Shown here: piece by piece, positions 30,950 through 43,000 of the stretch
How positions within the stretch are numbered: position 1 is the stretch's first letter
Layout of the letters: each line of letters opens with the position of its first letter
Assembly (NCBI GenBank): GCA_022539475.1
Contig: VCMS01000122.1
Coordinates: 86,896 to 150,895 of the forward strand
DNA length: 64,000 bases
Direction of reading: 5' to 3'
Source: Gracilaria domingensis
Lineage: Eukaryota; Rhodophyta; Florideophyceae; Gracilariales; Gracilariaceae
Translations under genes and position numbers: made by a program
The notes under the pieces: generated by a model
What the model was told of the DNA's origin: nothing
Seen by the model: only the letters and a program-made list of their open reading frames with translations
The model's database searches: none

Positions 30950-31183
30950 ACGAGTCATGAATTTATGATTTTATGATATTGCAGTTGACGAGTGGATATC
31001 CGGAGATGTCGTCACTATGTTTTGTTGTTGTTGAAGATATTGATTGTTGTTTTGCGTAAACACCTATGTTACAAGCGCTATATATATGTTCATATGTTTC
31101 CACAAAGGGGATTCATTAAGAAAGAGTTAAATGTTTGTTCTTTATCTATGTACTACTAATAACGATCGTAGTTAGTGTCTAAA
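30950..31183. other. Convergent spacer, AT-rich
   Basis: Between tail-to-tail frames; AT-rich, with TATATATA and AATAAC-type words that could serve 3' end formation. No gene seen. Confidence 0.4.
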
Positions 31184-32308
31184 CTATATCTCCAATAGAT
31201 GCCGAGTCTGGGGTTCAGGATGCTCTCCGAGTGCACAAAAGTACCTCTTGAGGTTGACCCGTGGTTCGTGCTTGACGATACCCGCACACACAAGAAATGC
31301 AACGAATGAGGTGTTTGTAAGACCAGGGGGGATGTCTCTGTACATACGAAAGGCTGATGATTCTATCGACTCAGAAAGCCTGTGGGCAAAGAATACTGGG
31401 ACCACTCTGTTCAAAAACATTCTGATGGAGAGCAATACATCATGGAAAAAGAGAGCCTTTTTGAAGGAGTGTAAGACACAACGGATGTAGAGAGAGAGCC
31501 TTTCCCATCGAGTTCCTACGCGGTGCGAGATCGGTACAGTGTTGTTAAAGGTGTTGTCTGTAGATTAGAAGATAGGAAGTGCGATCACGACGATAGTGAA
31601 TAGGCTGAATAGAAATCCACCTGGAAAAAACGCTATAGAGGCTGTTCTGAGAGAATCTATAAGATTGGAGGGGGATAGATGGAGTTGATAGATGACGAAG
31701 ATATAGAGATTGAGAGCGAAAAGGCCACCGACGGCAATACCCAAGTATTTATTCGTCAATATGGAGGATGTGCTCGTCATGTGCGCAGGAATCATCGGTC
31801 CGAGATCTAGGGTACCGTATCTTGCGGCATGTAGTGAAAAGGCGAGGTCGAAGAGAATAATGTTTAACATGGTTTCCAGAATGCTATGGAGAATGGTGAA
31901 ACCTAGCTGAGCATGGCGAGAAGAACGCATGAATAGAAGCGCTTGGGCGAAGACGGGCTTGATGATACCGTGAAGCGCGCTAATGGCTACCGTTAACAAT
32001 GAAGCAAAGACCATTGAAGGTGGCGAAAGCATGCTGAGAGGATTCCGAGAGTAGAATCTTGACTGATATATATAATTCGAAAGCTCTAAGAGAGTTCGAA
32101 TAGCGTGATTAAAGAGTGGGTGCTCCAGAATAATTTCGTGACGGGGTGTGTCATGTAGTGTTTCATAGAGCTCATTGAGCTCAATCTGCAGTGCGGGAGT
32201 GATGAGAGTTTGCACCCCACGAATGTGAGCTTCTTCAACATCGAGGTCGTACTGCAATTGAAGGCAGTTGTTGAAAGTGATGTACATTGCATGTGGGAAA
32301 GCATCCAT
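31184..32308 (-). CDS. Polytopic membrane protein, unrecognised, one in-frame stop
   Basis: The first 247 codons (32308-31565) contain a mixed N-terminal domain of about 115 residues and four hydrophobic segments: FASLLTVAISALHGII, FTILHSILETMLNIILFDLAF, YLGIAVGGLFALNLYIFVIY and GGFLFSLFTIVVIALPIF. A TAA follows at 31565-31567, yet the same frame stays open for about 127 more codons to 31184, with a further hydrophobic stretch (TSFVAFLVCAGIV) and a normal-looking end (GEHPEPQTRHLLEI). So it is either a 247-residue protein, a readthrough product or a once-longer gene. Convergent with the 28815-30949 protein. A diverged relative lies at 34309-34734. Confidence 0.45.
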
Positions 32309-32770
32309 CTGGATACGTACGGAACGCAGTGGATTGTTTAGCGGGATTTACCGTACTTGGTGTGTATTGCGAAAGACCATTGCGGGACAGTTTCGTTTTC
32401 GAATTCGTACCAAAGGAGAGTAAAGGGGTCTTTGGATGGTTGTATAGATGCGGTACATTTATTAGTTAGAACGTGGACTGTTTGCGAGTTACAATACATA
32501 GGAAAATAGCTCTACTATTACGCTTCTTTAAAACTGGAGGCTACTAACATGTTAAGAACATGGTTTTCATAAACGATTGATTAGACTGGTTGCTTTTATA
32601 CTATACTATAAGACGAGACAGTGATATAAGTAAGGAATAAGGTACATGGATGATGAAGGATTGGTAATTTGAAGAGGGGGAGACGGTTGAAAACTCCGGA
32701 ATTGGGGTTGAATTGATGAAATCATTTTTGAGAAACAACTTGTTTCACAGGGATGAGAACGGGAGCTAGG
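32309..32770. other. Spacer, no gene seen
   Basis: Upstream flank of the membrane protein. No supported frame. Confidence 0.4.
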
Positions 32771-32859
32771 CAGTGGTGGTGAAAGCGCGTACATACATGA
32801 CAGGGTTCTCGCGCCGTAGTAAGTTCGCGGAGCGTCGACGCACGAATAGAGTTTCGTCT

Positions 32860-32985
32860 TCTCTCGTTTCGGATCCCTTCCGTTTCGGAACCCTCCCGTT
32901 TCGGAACCCTTCCGTTTCCGTTCGCCTCCGTTCCCGTTCCCGTTCCCTTACCTCCCTTTCCGTTTCCTTTCCTGTCTTCCTGCCG
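32860..32985. repeat. Short TTCCGTTTCGGAACCC-type simple repeat
   Basis: At least three near copies of CTTCCGTTTCGGAACC, then CCGTTCCCGTTCCC reiterations. Pyrimidine-rich on plus, just upstream of the frame starting at 33013; could be part of its 5' leader. Confidence 0.6.
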
Positions 32986-33012
32986 ATACGTTCCCGCTTA
33001 TTGCAATCTGTT

Positions 33013-33830
33013 CATGAGCGGCACGTCTCATTCGAACGTGAAGTGGCCGTGGGATCCCAGCGATGGGGAGAGGTCGCATAAAAAGATTAAGAGGTCTTTT
33101 GCGGAGGAAGATGAAGTGGAGGACAAGGATGAGCTGGACTGGTGATCGATGGCAATGCTGGGGTGCGCAAGGCCGATGGGGACCCGCATTGGTGAGGACG
33201 TGCGTCGACTGACGAAGAAGGTCACAGGATTTGTTGCTAGGGAGCTAAGGTGATTGAAAGATGGGCAAAAAGAGTTGATGGGACGAGTGCAGAAGCTGGA
33301 GGAAAGCTGAAAGAACTCAGTGAGAAGCGGGAGGATGTAGGTCAAGTCCGAGGTACTCCAGTGACTTCTGCGCTGAGGATGGTGAACGGGGTCGCGGTCG
33401 GGGTCGGGGTTGATGGGGCTAGTGTGGACTCAGATGAGGATGCGAGGGACTTTGTGCCGGTCACGGAGAGTTTGGCTGAAGATGAAATTGTTGCGGGTAA
33501 TGTAGGAAAGAAGAGGGGCCGAAAGAGAAAGTACGGGGAGAAGAGGCCAGTCGTGGCGAGGAAGCTAGAGGTGGAGGAGGATGAAGTGAGGCCGAAGGTT
33601 GGAAAGGAAAACAGGAGAAGATGGAGAAATAGAAGAAGACTAGGGTTGGGTTGAGGTGTGTTGCGAAGCCGCTGTGGAATGGAAGCAGTGTTGTGGGATA
33701 TCAGGAGAAGTGGAGCTGGGAGGATGTGGACGAAGAGGAAAAGGAGGAGGAACGGGGCGATGATGTGGCCAAAGGGTTTGGGCCGTTGTCTTTCGCGAAT
33801 GCAACTTGAAGCGGTATGGGGGTGGCGAGA
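33013..33830 (+). pseudogene. Charged gag-like or DNA-binding protein, frameshifted
   Basis: Starts at ATG 33013 (MSGTSHSNVKWPWDPSDGER), changes frame near 33145, continues as MGTRIGEDVRRLTKKVTGFV, has a stop near 33252, then 33250-33654 with a helical segment (RWAKRVDGTSAEAGGKLKEL), an acidic stretch and an AT-hook-like core GKKRGRKRKYGEKRP. A last acidic part (WSWEDVDEEEKEEERGDD) is near 33710-33760 in another frame. Resembles element-encoded gag or DNA-binding proteins by composition only. Like the 28815-30949 protein, it faces a minus-strand membrane-protein relative. Confidence 0.4.
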
Positions 33831-34308
33831 TGCATGCGGGCGGTTCCATAAAATGAATGTTGTACTAGGTAATCGTAGTAGTTATGAATATTCTAGAGTA
33901 TTTGCAGAAAATTAGGAAACTTAAATATGGCGGCACAGGTGGATATCACTTGATGTCCTCACACGACAACAAATAATACGTCTGATACTTATTTTTCGTG
34001 AACATATACTAGCAATCGTGGCGTACGTCAACTGTTCCTCATTTAATGGAGAAAAAGCCCTAGTACATGAAAGCGAAGTATATAAAAAAATGAAATTAAT
34101 TGCTTGCACATAGCCCTATACGCAAGTTTTGCAGATTTTTTAGGGTAATTTCGTGCGATAGTCGTGTTCTAGTGCACCTAACTAGCAAAACGAGAACACA
34201 GACGAGTGTGGTGTGTCGGTGATTCATGGAGCTTTCCTCCGTTCCTCTGGCGATAGAGAAATTAGGGCTCCATTCAATGATCAAACGCTTGACCACAATG
34301 TTGACGGA

Positions 34309-34734
34309 CTACTGTTCCTGGCAAGGGATTTGAATAAGAGGCATGGTATTTTGAATGATGAAGAGAATGGTTCCGTGGAGAGCAGAAGCGATAGTGGCCT
34401 TCCCAATTTCGTGTACAACAGACTGTGGCAGTGGAGAGAAAAAGTGGATTCTGCTATTGAGAACCTGTTGCAGAAGATGGATGCGTTTTTTACCTATCCT
34501 AGCGATAGAAGATGCGAGATTGTGGATAACTGATACAAAAAAGGAAGCGGAGGAGCCAATCTTGTGCGTAATAAACCGAGATTTATTGATACGGATGACG
34601 TTGTGACGTTCGGAAGTGCTTTGAGTGACAGTCCTTTGCGTGAGGTAGGCGTGTACGGCGTTCACGTCAAAAACTACTGTATCCCGCGTAGATTGCACAG
34701 CCTGTTTGAAGGTGTGGAAGATGTGCATCTTCAA
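34309..34734 (-). pseudogene. Diverged relative of the 32.3-kb membrane protein
   Basis: 141 codons. The segment LPQSVVHEIGKATIASALHGTILFII aligns by eye with LSPPSMVFASLLTVAISALHGII of the 31184-32308 protein, including the preceding Asn/Gln-Ser-Arg block (NSRIHFF against QSRFYSR). Only the N-terminal half remains. The pairing of a plus-strand charged protein with this minus-strand gene repeats the arrangement at 28.8-32.3 kb. Confidence 0.4.
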
Positions 34735-34899
34735 TTATGCTGGTTGTTCTGTTGTACGGCTACGAGGAAAGGCAGCATGGTAAAAAACACAAAGAATGAT
34801 AAAAGGGTATTGAGATATGTACGATCCTTTATTAATGAGATTTCATATCCTAACAAACTAAATATTAGAGGCATCGTAGCACTTGAAACAATATTCCAA

Positions 34900-37800
34900 G
34901 AACATTTCTAAACCATTGAAACTTGCATTTTGTGTACCCGTACAGTTCTGCCACCCTTCTAATGGTTTCATGCACGTCCTCCACCCCATCAACAAGATAT
35001 GTTACCGCTGCTGGAGGTTCTTCTCACTTCACATGAAGTGCCAGGGTTTCCATTTCATATAGAGGACCATCATTGGAAGCATTCCCGAAAGCAATGATTA
35101 AATGTGTTTTGAACTGGGTGTCGTTTTCAACCAAGGCCAGCGCCCCATTCTGTGTCTCGGGTTCCTAGATTGTAAATCAAGCAGATTCTGGTATAACTTG
35201 AGGCACTCATTATGCATCGGGTATTGAGTATCGTACGTGTACTTCAGACGTTTTCTGAACAACTACCTGTCCACCAGAACCCCATACTTTGTTTTGATCA
35301 GTTTGTAAACTGCAATATACTGGAGATGTAGAGTATTACGTAAATTCTTCGCTTCGCGCTGTATTGCCGGAGACGGCTTAAGTCGTGGGTCGTTAGTTTT
35401 CGGAGGGTGATTATGATGAGCTTTAGAAAAATCAACACAGAATATATGCTTCTTTTTCCCACCTTCAGACACTCGCACTCTTCGAACTTTCAGACTGTAC
35501 GGAAATTTGTAGTTCTCACCACGCATCATAGCACATTTGAGATAGCCACGCAGTAGTACCTTGTTTCCGTCCTTCTCTTCATACTGCGAATCCGTGGTAA
35601 AGAGGTTGAACCCGAAATATTCGGCGATGTACTGAAGGTGTTGCAACACCTCTTGTTCTTCACTCCCATCCATTTGGTCGAGGTACGCAACAAAACCTGG
35701 AGGGATGCACTCCTTTGTCGGTAACTCCTCTTTGGAGGTTGAGATGTCCGTGTTATCGGCATTCGAGAAGCACAGAGCTGAAGAACCTCAACGTACTCAC
35801 CCAGTGACACCGAAATGGCACCCCGAAGCCTCTTTCCTGCCAGAATCTTGCTGTAGACCCATGGATGTGGACGTATTCTGGAATGCACAGCATGTTAGAA
35901 CGTGAGTAGGTTAGTGTTCAGAAATGAATGTAATTTGAATTTTATCTCGTTCTCCATGCGACGTCGCAGTTGCCTCACTTGTTATGTAACGTCACGAACA
36001 GAACTGTCTTCAGATATGGAAGCGCCCTTTTTCTCATCCATTTCGGCAACTTGAACCAAACCGGATGATCCGCTGGGTATCGTAAGGATCCCTGGGGCCC
36101 TCTCAATTCCGCATTCCCGCATTTGGGGCTGTGAGCGCATATGCTCGCCATCGTCAGGAGGCCTCCTTGTGTCACCCATCAATACGGAAGAGGGTCTGGG
36201 GGAAAGGGTTTCCATGAAGTCGTCTGCATCTGAACCTCCTTCACGCGCGGCGACAGTCCTTGTGCTCCCAGCACCAACCGGTTTCTGCGGTGTGAAGGTG
36301 ATGAAAGGTATGCGTTACCGTGCCGGTGCGTTTTGCTTGATACTAGCACAAATAGAGTCCCTTCGTTCAGTCTTTCCGCGCGGCATATCTTGTCGGAGAC
36401 GTTCACGGTTGTGAATATTCGTCCCAGAGAGGATCCATCCCTTCTCGTTCAGAAGGGCTTTCGCCATAAAGGCTGCCTTACAGCTACAACCACGGTGTTT
36501 CTTCTTGAACCTGAGACACTGCAGTATCAAATTGATTCCATGCTGTCCGGACCTCGTCACGAGTCTGCAAAACTGTACCCCGTACTTGTACCCTTCTGAC
36601 TCATAGATGTCGAACAAATACTTCGGAAGATCCAAAACAGTCTCTCCAGACACGATGTGTCACCAGAATCGTTCTCTTTACGACTCAAAGCTCGTTCTTT
36701 GACACTAACAACTGGCGTTTTGTCAGCTTTACGCGTTTGCACTCGTCTTTCACGCGCTTCTATCATTTTTCTTTACATCCCAGCAGAACCTCCCTTCGGC
36801 TGTGCTTCCGAATCCAGAAGCTCTTCAGAATCCGTGCTTCCCTTCACAATGCTTGACTGATCCTAGGCTTCTACGTCCCCGCGGCTACGCTTCTCACCTC
36901 CTACAGGCTTCGATTCAGATCTCTGCGCCATGCTACCCCTATCAACACAAACATTACCATCTTTACTCGTATGTCGTCCGACATATATCTTCTCCCGGCA
37001 CCGCATATGAATTTGTGATACCGCAAACTCATTGGATATCGGCTGGACTGACTGCCATTACCATACGCACTCGAGCTTCCAAGGAGGCCCAGGGATAGGT
37101 ATCTACTAGATTCGGTGGGTGCTCTTGAACGAACTTCACATTCGCCATCACCCCAAGTGTTCGTGCGAAGTGACTCATCATGGATATCAAATATGAGCGA
37201 CATCTATGTGAGTCCTTTTGCAGTTGAAATCTCATTACGTCCAAGATGTAGTTCTTCTTCTTCACGACCGAGTCTTTCTTCTCGCGCAGTGCGCGATCAA
37301 TCATCCATGTCGCAAGAAATCTACATTTCACTGGACATTCAAAGCGAAGACTATCCCGCCAGTAGATTTCTCACTTTCTCCCTTCAATCCTACATGCCAT
37401 AAACGCTGGCCAATGAACCTATACGACGTTGACCGGAACGAAAATTGTCGTAATCGCATTCGAACTAGAGTAAAGTTTCTCACTCAAACGCTTTTCGTAA
37501 CGAACTAGAACCTCTATCTGATCGAACTTTGAATGAGTTTCAGTAACGTTCGATAGGTTTGAGAGCCTACAACCAGTATCAGCAGGAATAAGAAAAACTC
37601 CGTTCTTCGGTTCCAACTCCAGAATATCTGCATCGACCAGGATGTTGCAGAACTAAGCGTTTCGAGCCGACGACGTTACAATACTTGGACCAACTGTCCC
37701 ACGCGTATCAGTAGCATTGTGATATTCAAGGATCAGAAAGAACCACAAACGCTTAAGTTTTCCAAAGCCAAGGGGGCTCTTCTTATCAAACAAAATGGGA

Positions 37801-38060
37801 CGTTTATGTCGTAGAATGCGTAGAAAGGTAAGAAAAATTTGAATAAGTCTCCTTATATCACCTTTCTCCTTTGCAGTGAGATCAAGCTCGCAGTTCTACT
37901 TGGAATTACGGATACCTTCCGGCCTCTTAAAGAAGAATAAAGTAGCATTTATTTCATCATCGTAGTCTTCATTCTGAGGATATAGGAATCTAATTACGAA
38001 TGAGTCGAATGCATCTTCAGGCCTTCTGTTCACAGAAGGATCCGTATCGTTCTGAACGGG
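34900..38060 (-). mobile_element. MULE-like element relic, copy 1
   Basis: A single large protein decayed into several frames on minus. In order: EDAFDSFVIRFLYPQNEDYDD (near 37980), GFGKLKRLWFFLILEYHNATD (37720), LELEPKNGVFLIPADTGCRL (37590), NYILDVMRF (37240), EARVRMVMAVSP (37070), LDLPKYLFDIYESEGYKYGV (36620), a Cys-containing FLYWCH/FAR1-like zinc region LRFKKKHRGCSCKAAFMAKA (36480), EVLQHLQYIAEYFGFNLF (35650), and near 34.96 kb VTYLVDGVEDVHETIRRVAELYG. Every block has a counterpart, in the same order, in copy 2, so they are paralogous insertions. The MULE assignment rests on the zinc region plus the SWIM-like motif of copy 2; no DDE core was found. Confidence 0.5.
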
Positions 38061-38930
38061 GAGCATTTTCTAACGTTAGATGGCAAATAAACGCTACAGA
38101 TACCTAAAATTGTAACATTGGTAGGCTGTATCGGAAGGAGATGCACTGAAGTGAGAAATGCTGGTATCGATAACGTCGAGAGATCTTGCCGTTATACAAC
38201 GCGGGAACCCAGGCGATAAGCCGCGCTTTTGCTTTGAATAGTTCACAAAAAGCGCCCGCAGTGACAGCTTGGTGGAAGATGTCACGCGGCTGGAGGTGGA
38301 GCCGGAGAATCTACGCACTGTAAGAACTGTAGCAAAAGTCGCCTGGATACTCTTCATATATGTAACAAGGCTAAAACGATCCACCCCTCCCCTTATAGCC
38401 AACCAAGGTGTGCCACTTGTTTAGATATTCTGTAGCTGGGGCTCCAACTGGCCCAAACTCCATCTCCCCCTCCGTTCGAGACAAAACTTTTGTCACGACA
38501 GTTCGTTACAGTGACAAAAAAATGGCACGCACAACCCAGTTTTAATTTCATATTCGAAAAGCCCACGACAACCATCTGCGCCCGTCTTTGCCTCACTGAA
38601 ATCCTACGACTGCGCCACAAAAAGTGCAAAGAACACGCAAGCGCAGCAGAGGCTCGCCGCGCATGCCAGCGCCTAGCCAGTAGGCACCGACTAAACTCCT
38701 TCAAGGGTGACGTTCGCGTCCCGACAGAATGGCGACAGCAACGGCAGGGCGGCAAGTTGAAGTATGCGGGTTATAGGTTCTTCGCGTACTGTTGTAACGG
38801 CCGTCAACACGGCTATCAACTCTTCTACGCCTTCACCACCGCCACTGCCGGAATCTACAACCGCTGAGCGCTGCATACCAGCGATCGCTGCGGCTGCCGT
38901 AGCGCACAACGGCGCTATACGACGCATCTT
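38061..38930. other. Spacer between MULE-like copy 1 and SET relic
   Basis: Frames on both strands (for example 38094-38402 minus, 38490-38867 plus) overlap and lack family features. The right end may include C-terminal sequence of the SET-domain relic. Confidence 0.3.
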
Positions 38931-39840
38931 TTACCCACTCCAGATCGAGTAGCCCTCCAGCACTTCTGCGCCGCGCACGCTCACCACCATGGTCTCCAGC
39001 GCACAGTCATCGTTAATACCATCGCTGTTATAGTCACCTTTGTCGCCGTTTCTTCTTGTCCCGCGCGCCAGCGTCCCGGACAGTGTCTCTAGCAGCGCGC
39101 CGCACAGCACGAGTAGCGCGCGAAGCTCGGCGGATAGCGCGCCGCGGCGGCTGGTATCGAAGAAGCTCTCTAGCTCGCCGGCGTTGATGAGCATCTCCTC
39201 GCAGCGTGCGCACCGCCCCTTCAGCGCACGATCCTTGCCCCCCTCGGCCACTGTGTTGCGTCAAGCGCTGCAGCGCGGCGTGCCGTTCAGCGCGCCACAG
39301 CAGTGTGGCGTGCAGCGAGGCGCGCGACAGGAGAATGGCGTCGGGCGCGTGTTGCCGGTCGTGGAAGCCGTAATGGAGAAGGAGGGGTGAGTTGCTCTTG
39401 GCGCCAAACTTGTTGAAAAGATTGTGTTCATTTTGTCCCGGGCGAACCGTGACGATCATCACTGCCGCTTACTCATTCACCGTGTCCCTCTCGTCGTCCA
39501 TGGCGTCGTCGTGCGAGTCGAGTGAGTGGTGTGAATGGACCACGCCCGCGGTTCCCACGCGTTCGACCTCGACGTGCACCTGCTCGGGGGGCCGGCCGCG
39601 ATGGTTGAAAATGTCTGCTACGGCAACCAGGCAGATGCTCAACGTGCCGCCAACGAGGAACGAGCCTGCGCTGCCCACCGCAAGCTTGCACGCCATATAG
39701 GTCAGCTACTACTTCAGGATCACCGAGGGCGACGCCCGCGCTCGCGTGCGCGACGCTATGCCATCGCAGGCGCGGCTGACGCACGGTGGAGGCGGCGCGG
39801 CCGCACGCATGGCGCAAAGTCTGTGAGGTAACAATATTAC
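38931..39840 (-). pseudogene. SET-domain lysine methyltransferase relic (Rubisco LSMT/SETD6-like)
   Basis: Core motifs: LVAVADIFNHRG (39590-39625; SET motif with the conserved Asn-His) and LFNKFGAKSNSPLLLHYGF (39350-39410; the K-S-N-x-x-LLxxYGF ending of the SET domain). Downstream in another frame, a helical region (AELRALLVLCGALLETLSG) and the ending DCALETMVVSVRGAEVLEGY match the Rubisco-LSMT substrate-binding domain pattern. A TAA interrupts the frame near 39467 between the two SET motifs and a shift occurs near 39255. It is much richer in GC than the elements around it, so it may be a captured or stranded host gene. Confidence 0.6.
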
Positions 39841-40098
39841 AATGCTTGCAGTCAGCGCAAGCCAGAACAGCGCATTTATTCTCGGCAGCACGCACTCTCA
39901 GAAAAACAAGAGTAAGCAATCACCTTTCCTTCTCGTGTTGACTATGAGGATGATCCAAGATGACCAGCGCTGCAGCAATAGCTTGCCCAATAGTGTCAAT
40001 GTGTTCGCTTCTGCGCTGTGAATCTCCCACGGCATCAGTGTTTGGATTTCTGCCGTCAAGATCCTTATTTCTTCTCCTGCGCTTCGTGTACCCCCTCT

Positions 40099-43000
40099 CT
40101 ACGGAGGAATTCTTTCTCTTGCAATCGAGCTCCCCCAGGTTTTTGTTCGGGTTCCGAATCTCTGCAGCACGTTTTCCGCCTGGCCGTCAAGAACAACATC
40201 AGCAACTATTGAAACCACTTGTAAGGGATTACCAGGCCTATTCGAGTACCGTCCTTCGCTGATCTGCTTGAAATCCTCTTGTAGGTACTGAATCACGCTT
40301 TGAACAGCGACGTCTCCATATGTGTCGGCAATTCTATGCATCTGATCGTAGAAAGCCTTTCCGTTGGAACATCGGACGTAAAAGGATACTTCTTTCCTTC
40401 TCCCAATGGCCATTTTAAGAAATTATTTTGTACCCGTGGGAAGCTTTTAAGTGTGTGCGCGATCCTGATGACCATCTTTGTCGTCATAACATTTTTTTTC
40501 CCGACAATTGAGCTCTGTTTCATTATCACGCGGTTTCATGACGTCTTGCAACGTCCAATAGGCAAACGTTTGGTTCCAATAGGGGTGCCAGAGATGGGAA
40601 ATGTCGAATGCGAGCGATAGAGCTTCTTGAATGTCTGGCCACCGGTCCTTTTCGTCATTGAAGAAGATATATATATACCAGCCATATATGTGCATGGAAA
40701 TCCCCATGTTGTTATATTTCCAGAGCTACATCTTCCTGTTATCTTAGGGATGGAATGAGTTAGTTTGTAGAGGTAGACGTTATACTTTCGAGGAAGCTCA
40801 CAGCCTTGGTTTTCGATTGTTGCAGAGAGTTTGAGTGGAAAGACGACAATAGGATCTTCAGAAGATATTTCTAGATCGGCGATGTCAATATCATGATTGA
40901 AAGGTACGTTCCGTGCCGGTAAAACGACTCCATCGACGACCTTGTAATTGGCGAAGAAACGAACAGCTCTTTGAAGAAACATTGTGATGCTGTACGCGGT
41001 GAAATTAAGGATTAGAGTGGTGGCAGCTTCATCGCTCATCGGGAGCCCAGAGGTAAGCAGTCGGTTTCGCAATACTGTGTGTCGTATGGATGCTTTGTTT
41101 CCGAGCTCATGTTTCAACCGCTCCGTCAAAGACGGTATACAGGAAAGTACTTCTGAGGAAGGGACATCATTTCTGAGGACGTACTGCCGATATCTCGAAT
41201 TAGATGTATCACAGCATCCTGTGCCCTGAAAGAAAAACATATACGGGACGTTAAGATTCTTGTAGAACCGAATCATCATTGACGGGTTCTCTCGACATAT
41301 AAACCTGTACCATTGCGGTTGTCGGTTCTTAAAACGGTAAATGTATGCCTGCTCGATCTGTGTTCTTCGTTCTGGACTTGGTTTTGATTCAAGTGCCAAT
41401 CATCCAAGAAGATGGCAGACAACTGGAATACATCGCTGATAGCGCCTACCAGAGCCAGGCACTGATCTATAGTGAACGATGACGTGGAGATATGCATGCA
41501 GTTCGCGTCTTCCTTGAGAGAGCAGCGCAGATACCCACGTACTAGAACCCTTTTATTTCCTTCCTCAACCTTATACTTTGAGTCTCGGACACTTAACTTA
41601 TACCCGAAGAGGTTCGCGATAAACTGCCAGTGTTGCAGGATCTCGTGCTTCTCTGTGACTTCCATTTGTTCTACAACCAATCCCCTCCGCACACATTTCT
41701 CTACCGGAACTTCCTCATTTGAATCCGTGCTGGGGGTTTCGTCACGCACCACATTTTTGGCTGTTGCTCCTTGACAGAGTTAGAAGATGAGGCACTCTTT
41801 CCCTTAGTTGCGTTCTCAACGTTTCTACGCTGCTGCACATTTGGAGTTATATCGATGGTGGAACTGTCATCGGAGGCGTCAAGATCCTGTTCTGGTTTCT
41901 ATCTAGGCGACAAAACAACGACAGGGTCAGATCCTCTACGTGCGCCATGACGTGCAGTGAGGACCTCATCGGATGGCACAGATCTTTCTGCGTCAGGGGT
42001 GATCTTTAACTTATCATCCTTTTTACTAGACCAATCGGTTTGTAGCCCGCTTAGGGTCCGCGTGAAGCAATCTGGAATCCGTTCCGTAAAATCCTCACTA
42101 TCTGAACTCAAAATTCGTCCAAAATCAACGTCCTGCGCTTCGCATTGCTTCTTTGCACGCGTTGCCTTCACTACTCCGTCATCGTTTGCCCTCTAGGCTT
42201 TGTTACCATCGTCCACTTTGCCCACAACAAGTATGAAAGTTACGAATGGTATGCTCAAGGTTGATGGTGCGTTCTTCTTTATAGCATCCCGTACAGCCTC
42301 CATTCGCCTCTGCTTACTACCACCAGAATTGGAAGGAAGACGTTCGTGATTGTGAATATCTACACCAGACAAAACCAGCCTTTCTGGTTTCTAAGCGCTT
42401 CAGCTATAAACGCCGCTTTGCAGCCACCACCAGATGGTTTTTTCTTGTAGCGAAGACATCGTAGTCCCAGGTGAACATTTGGGTGGTGTATGTACGCTTC
42501 ATGTCTGATATGGGGGTTCAGGTGCCTACTTTGTCCCATGTTTGGCACAATGTCGTATGTAAGTCGTATCTGCGTCGCATATGTGATGTATGAGTGCCTG
42601 GTGCATGACGGATAATGGCAGATGTAACGGAATAAAAAACGTAATTTTTGAGATTGGCACTGTGCCTGTTGTGTGCGAATACCATCCATAAACCGACCAT
42701 GCGCACGCCATATATACGACAGACATACGGCGTACATCAGTCTTTCGCCCATAACAGCCACATAGTAGACACTTGAACCCTTTTGTGAGGCACAGATAGT
42801 CCATATACCACCCAAATGATTACCAGAAAGTCTTACGTTCATCCCATATCGTCGCGACCGTGTTACTACTTTTGTAGAACTGCACCATATATCATATTCA
42901 TCCAATTCGCATGCATCGTAAACATAACGTGGAAGATCAAGCACTTCCTAATGAGTAGCAGCGCTCGCCGTTACGTCATCATTTTGTAATACAGGATCTT

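Noticed and set aside
38490-38867. 125-codon plus frame beside the SET relic
   Set aside because: Overlaps equally long minus frames in GC-rich sequence and has no recognisable motif; not enough to call a gene.
40768-40780. TGTAGAGGTAGAC as a possible LTR start (also TGTAGAG near 31486 and 35325)
   Set aside because: No matching LTR interior follows, no CTCTACA-type end and no target duplication.
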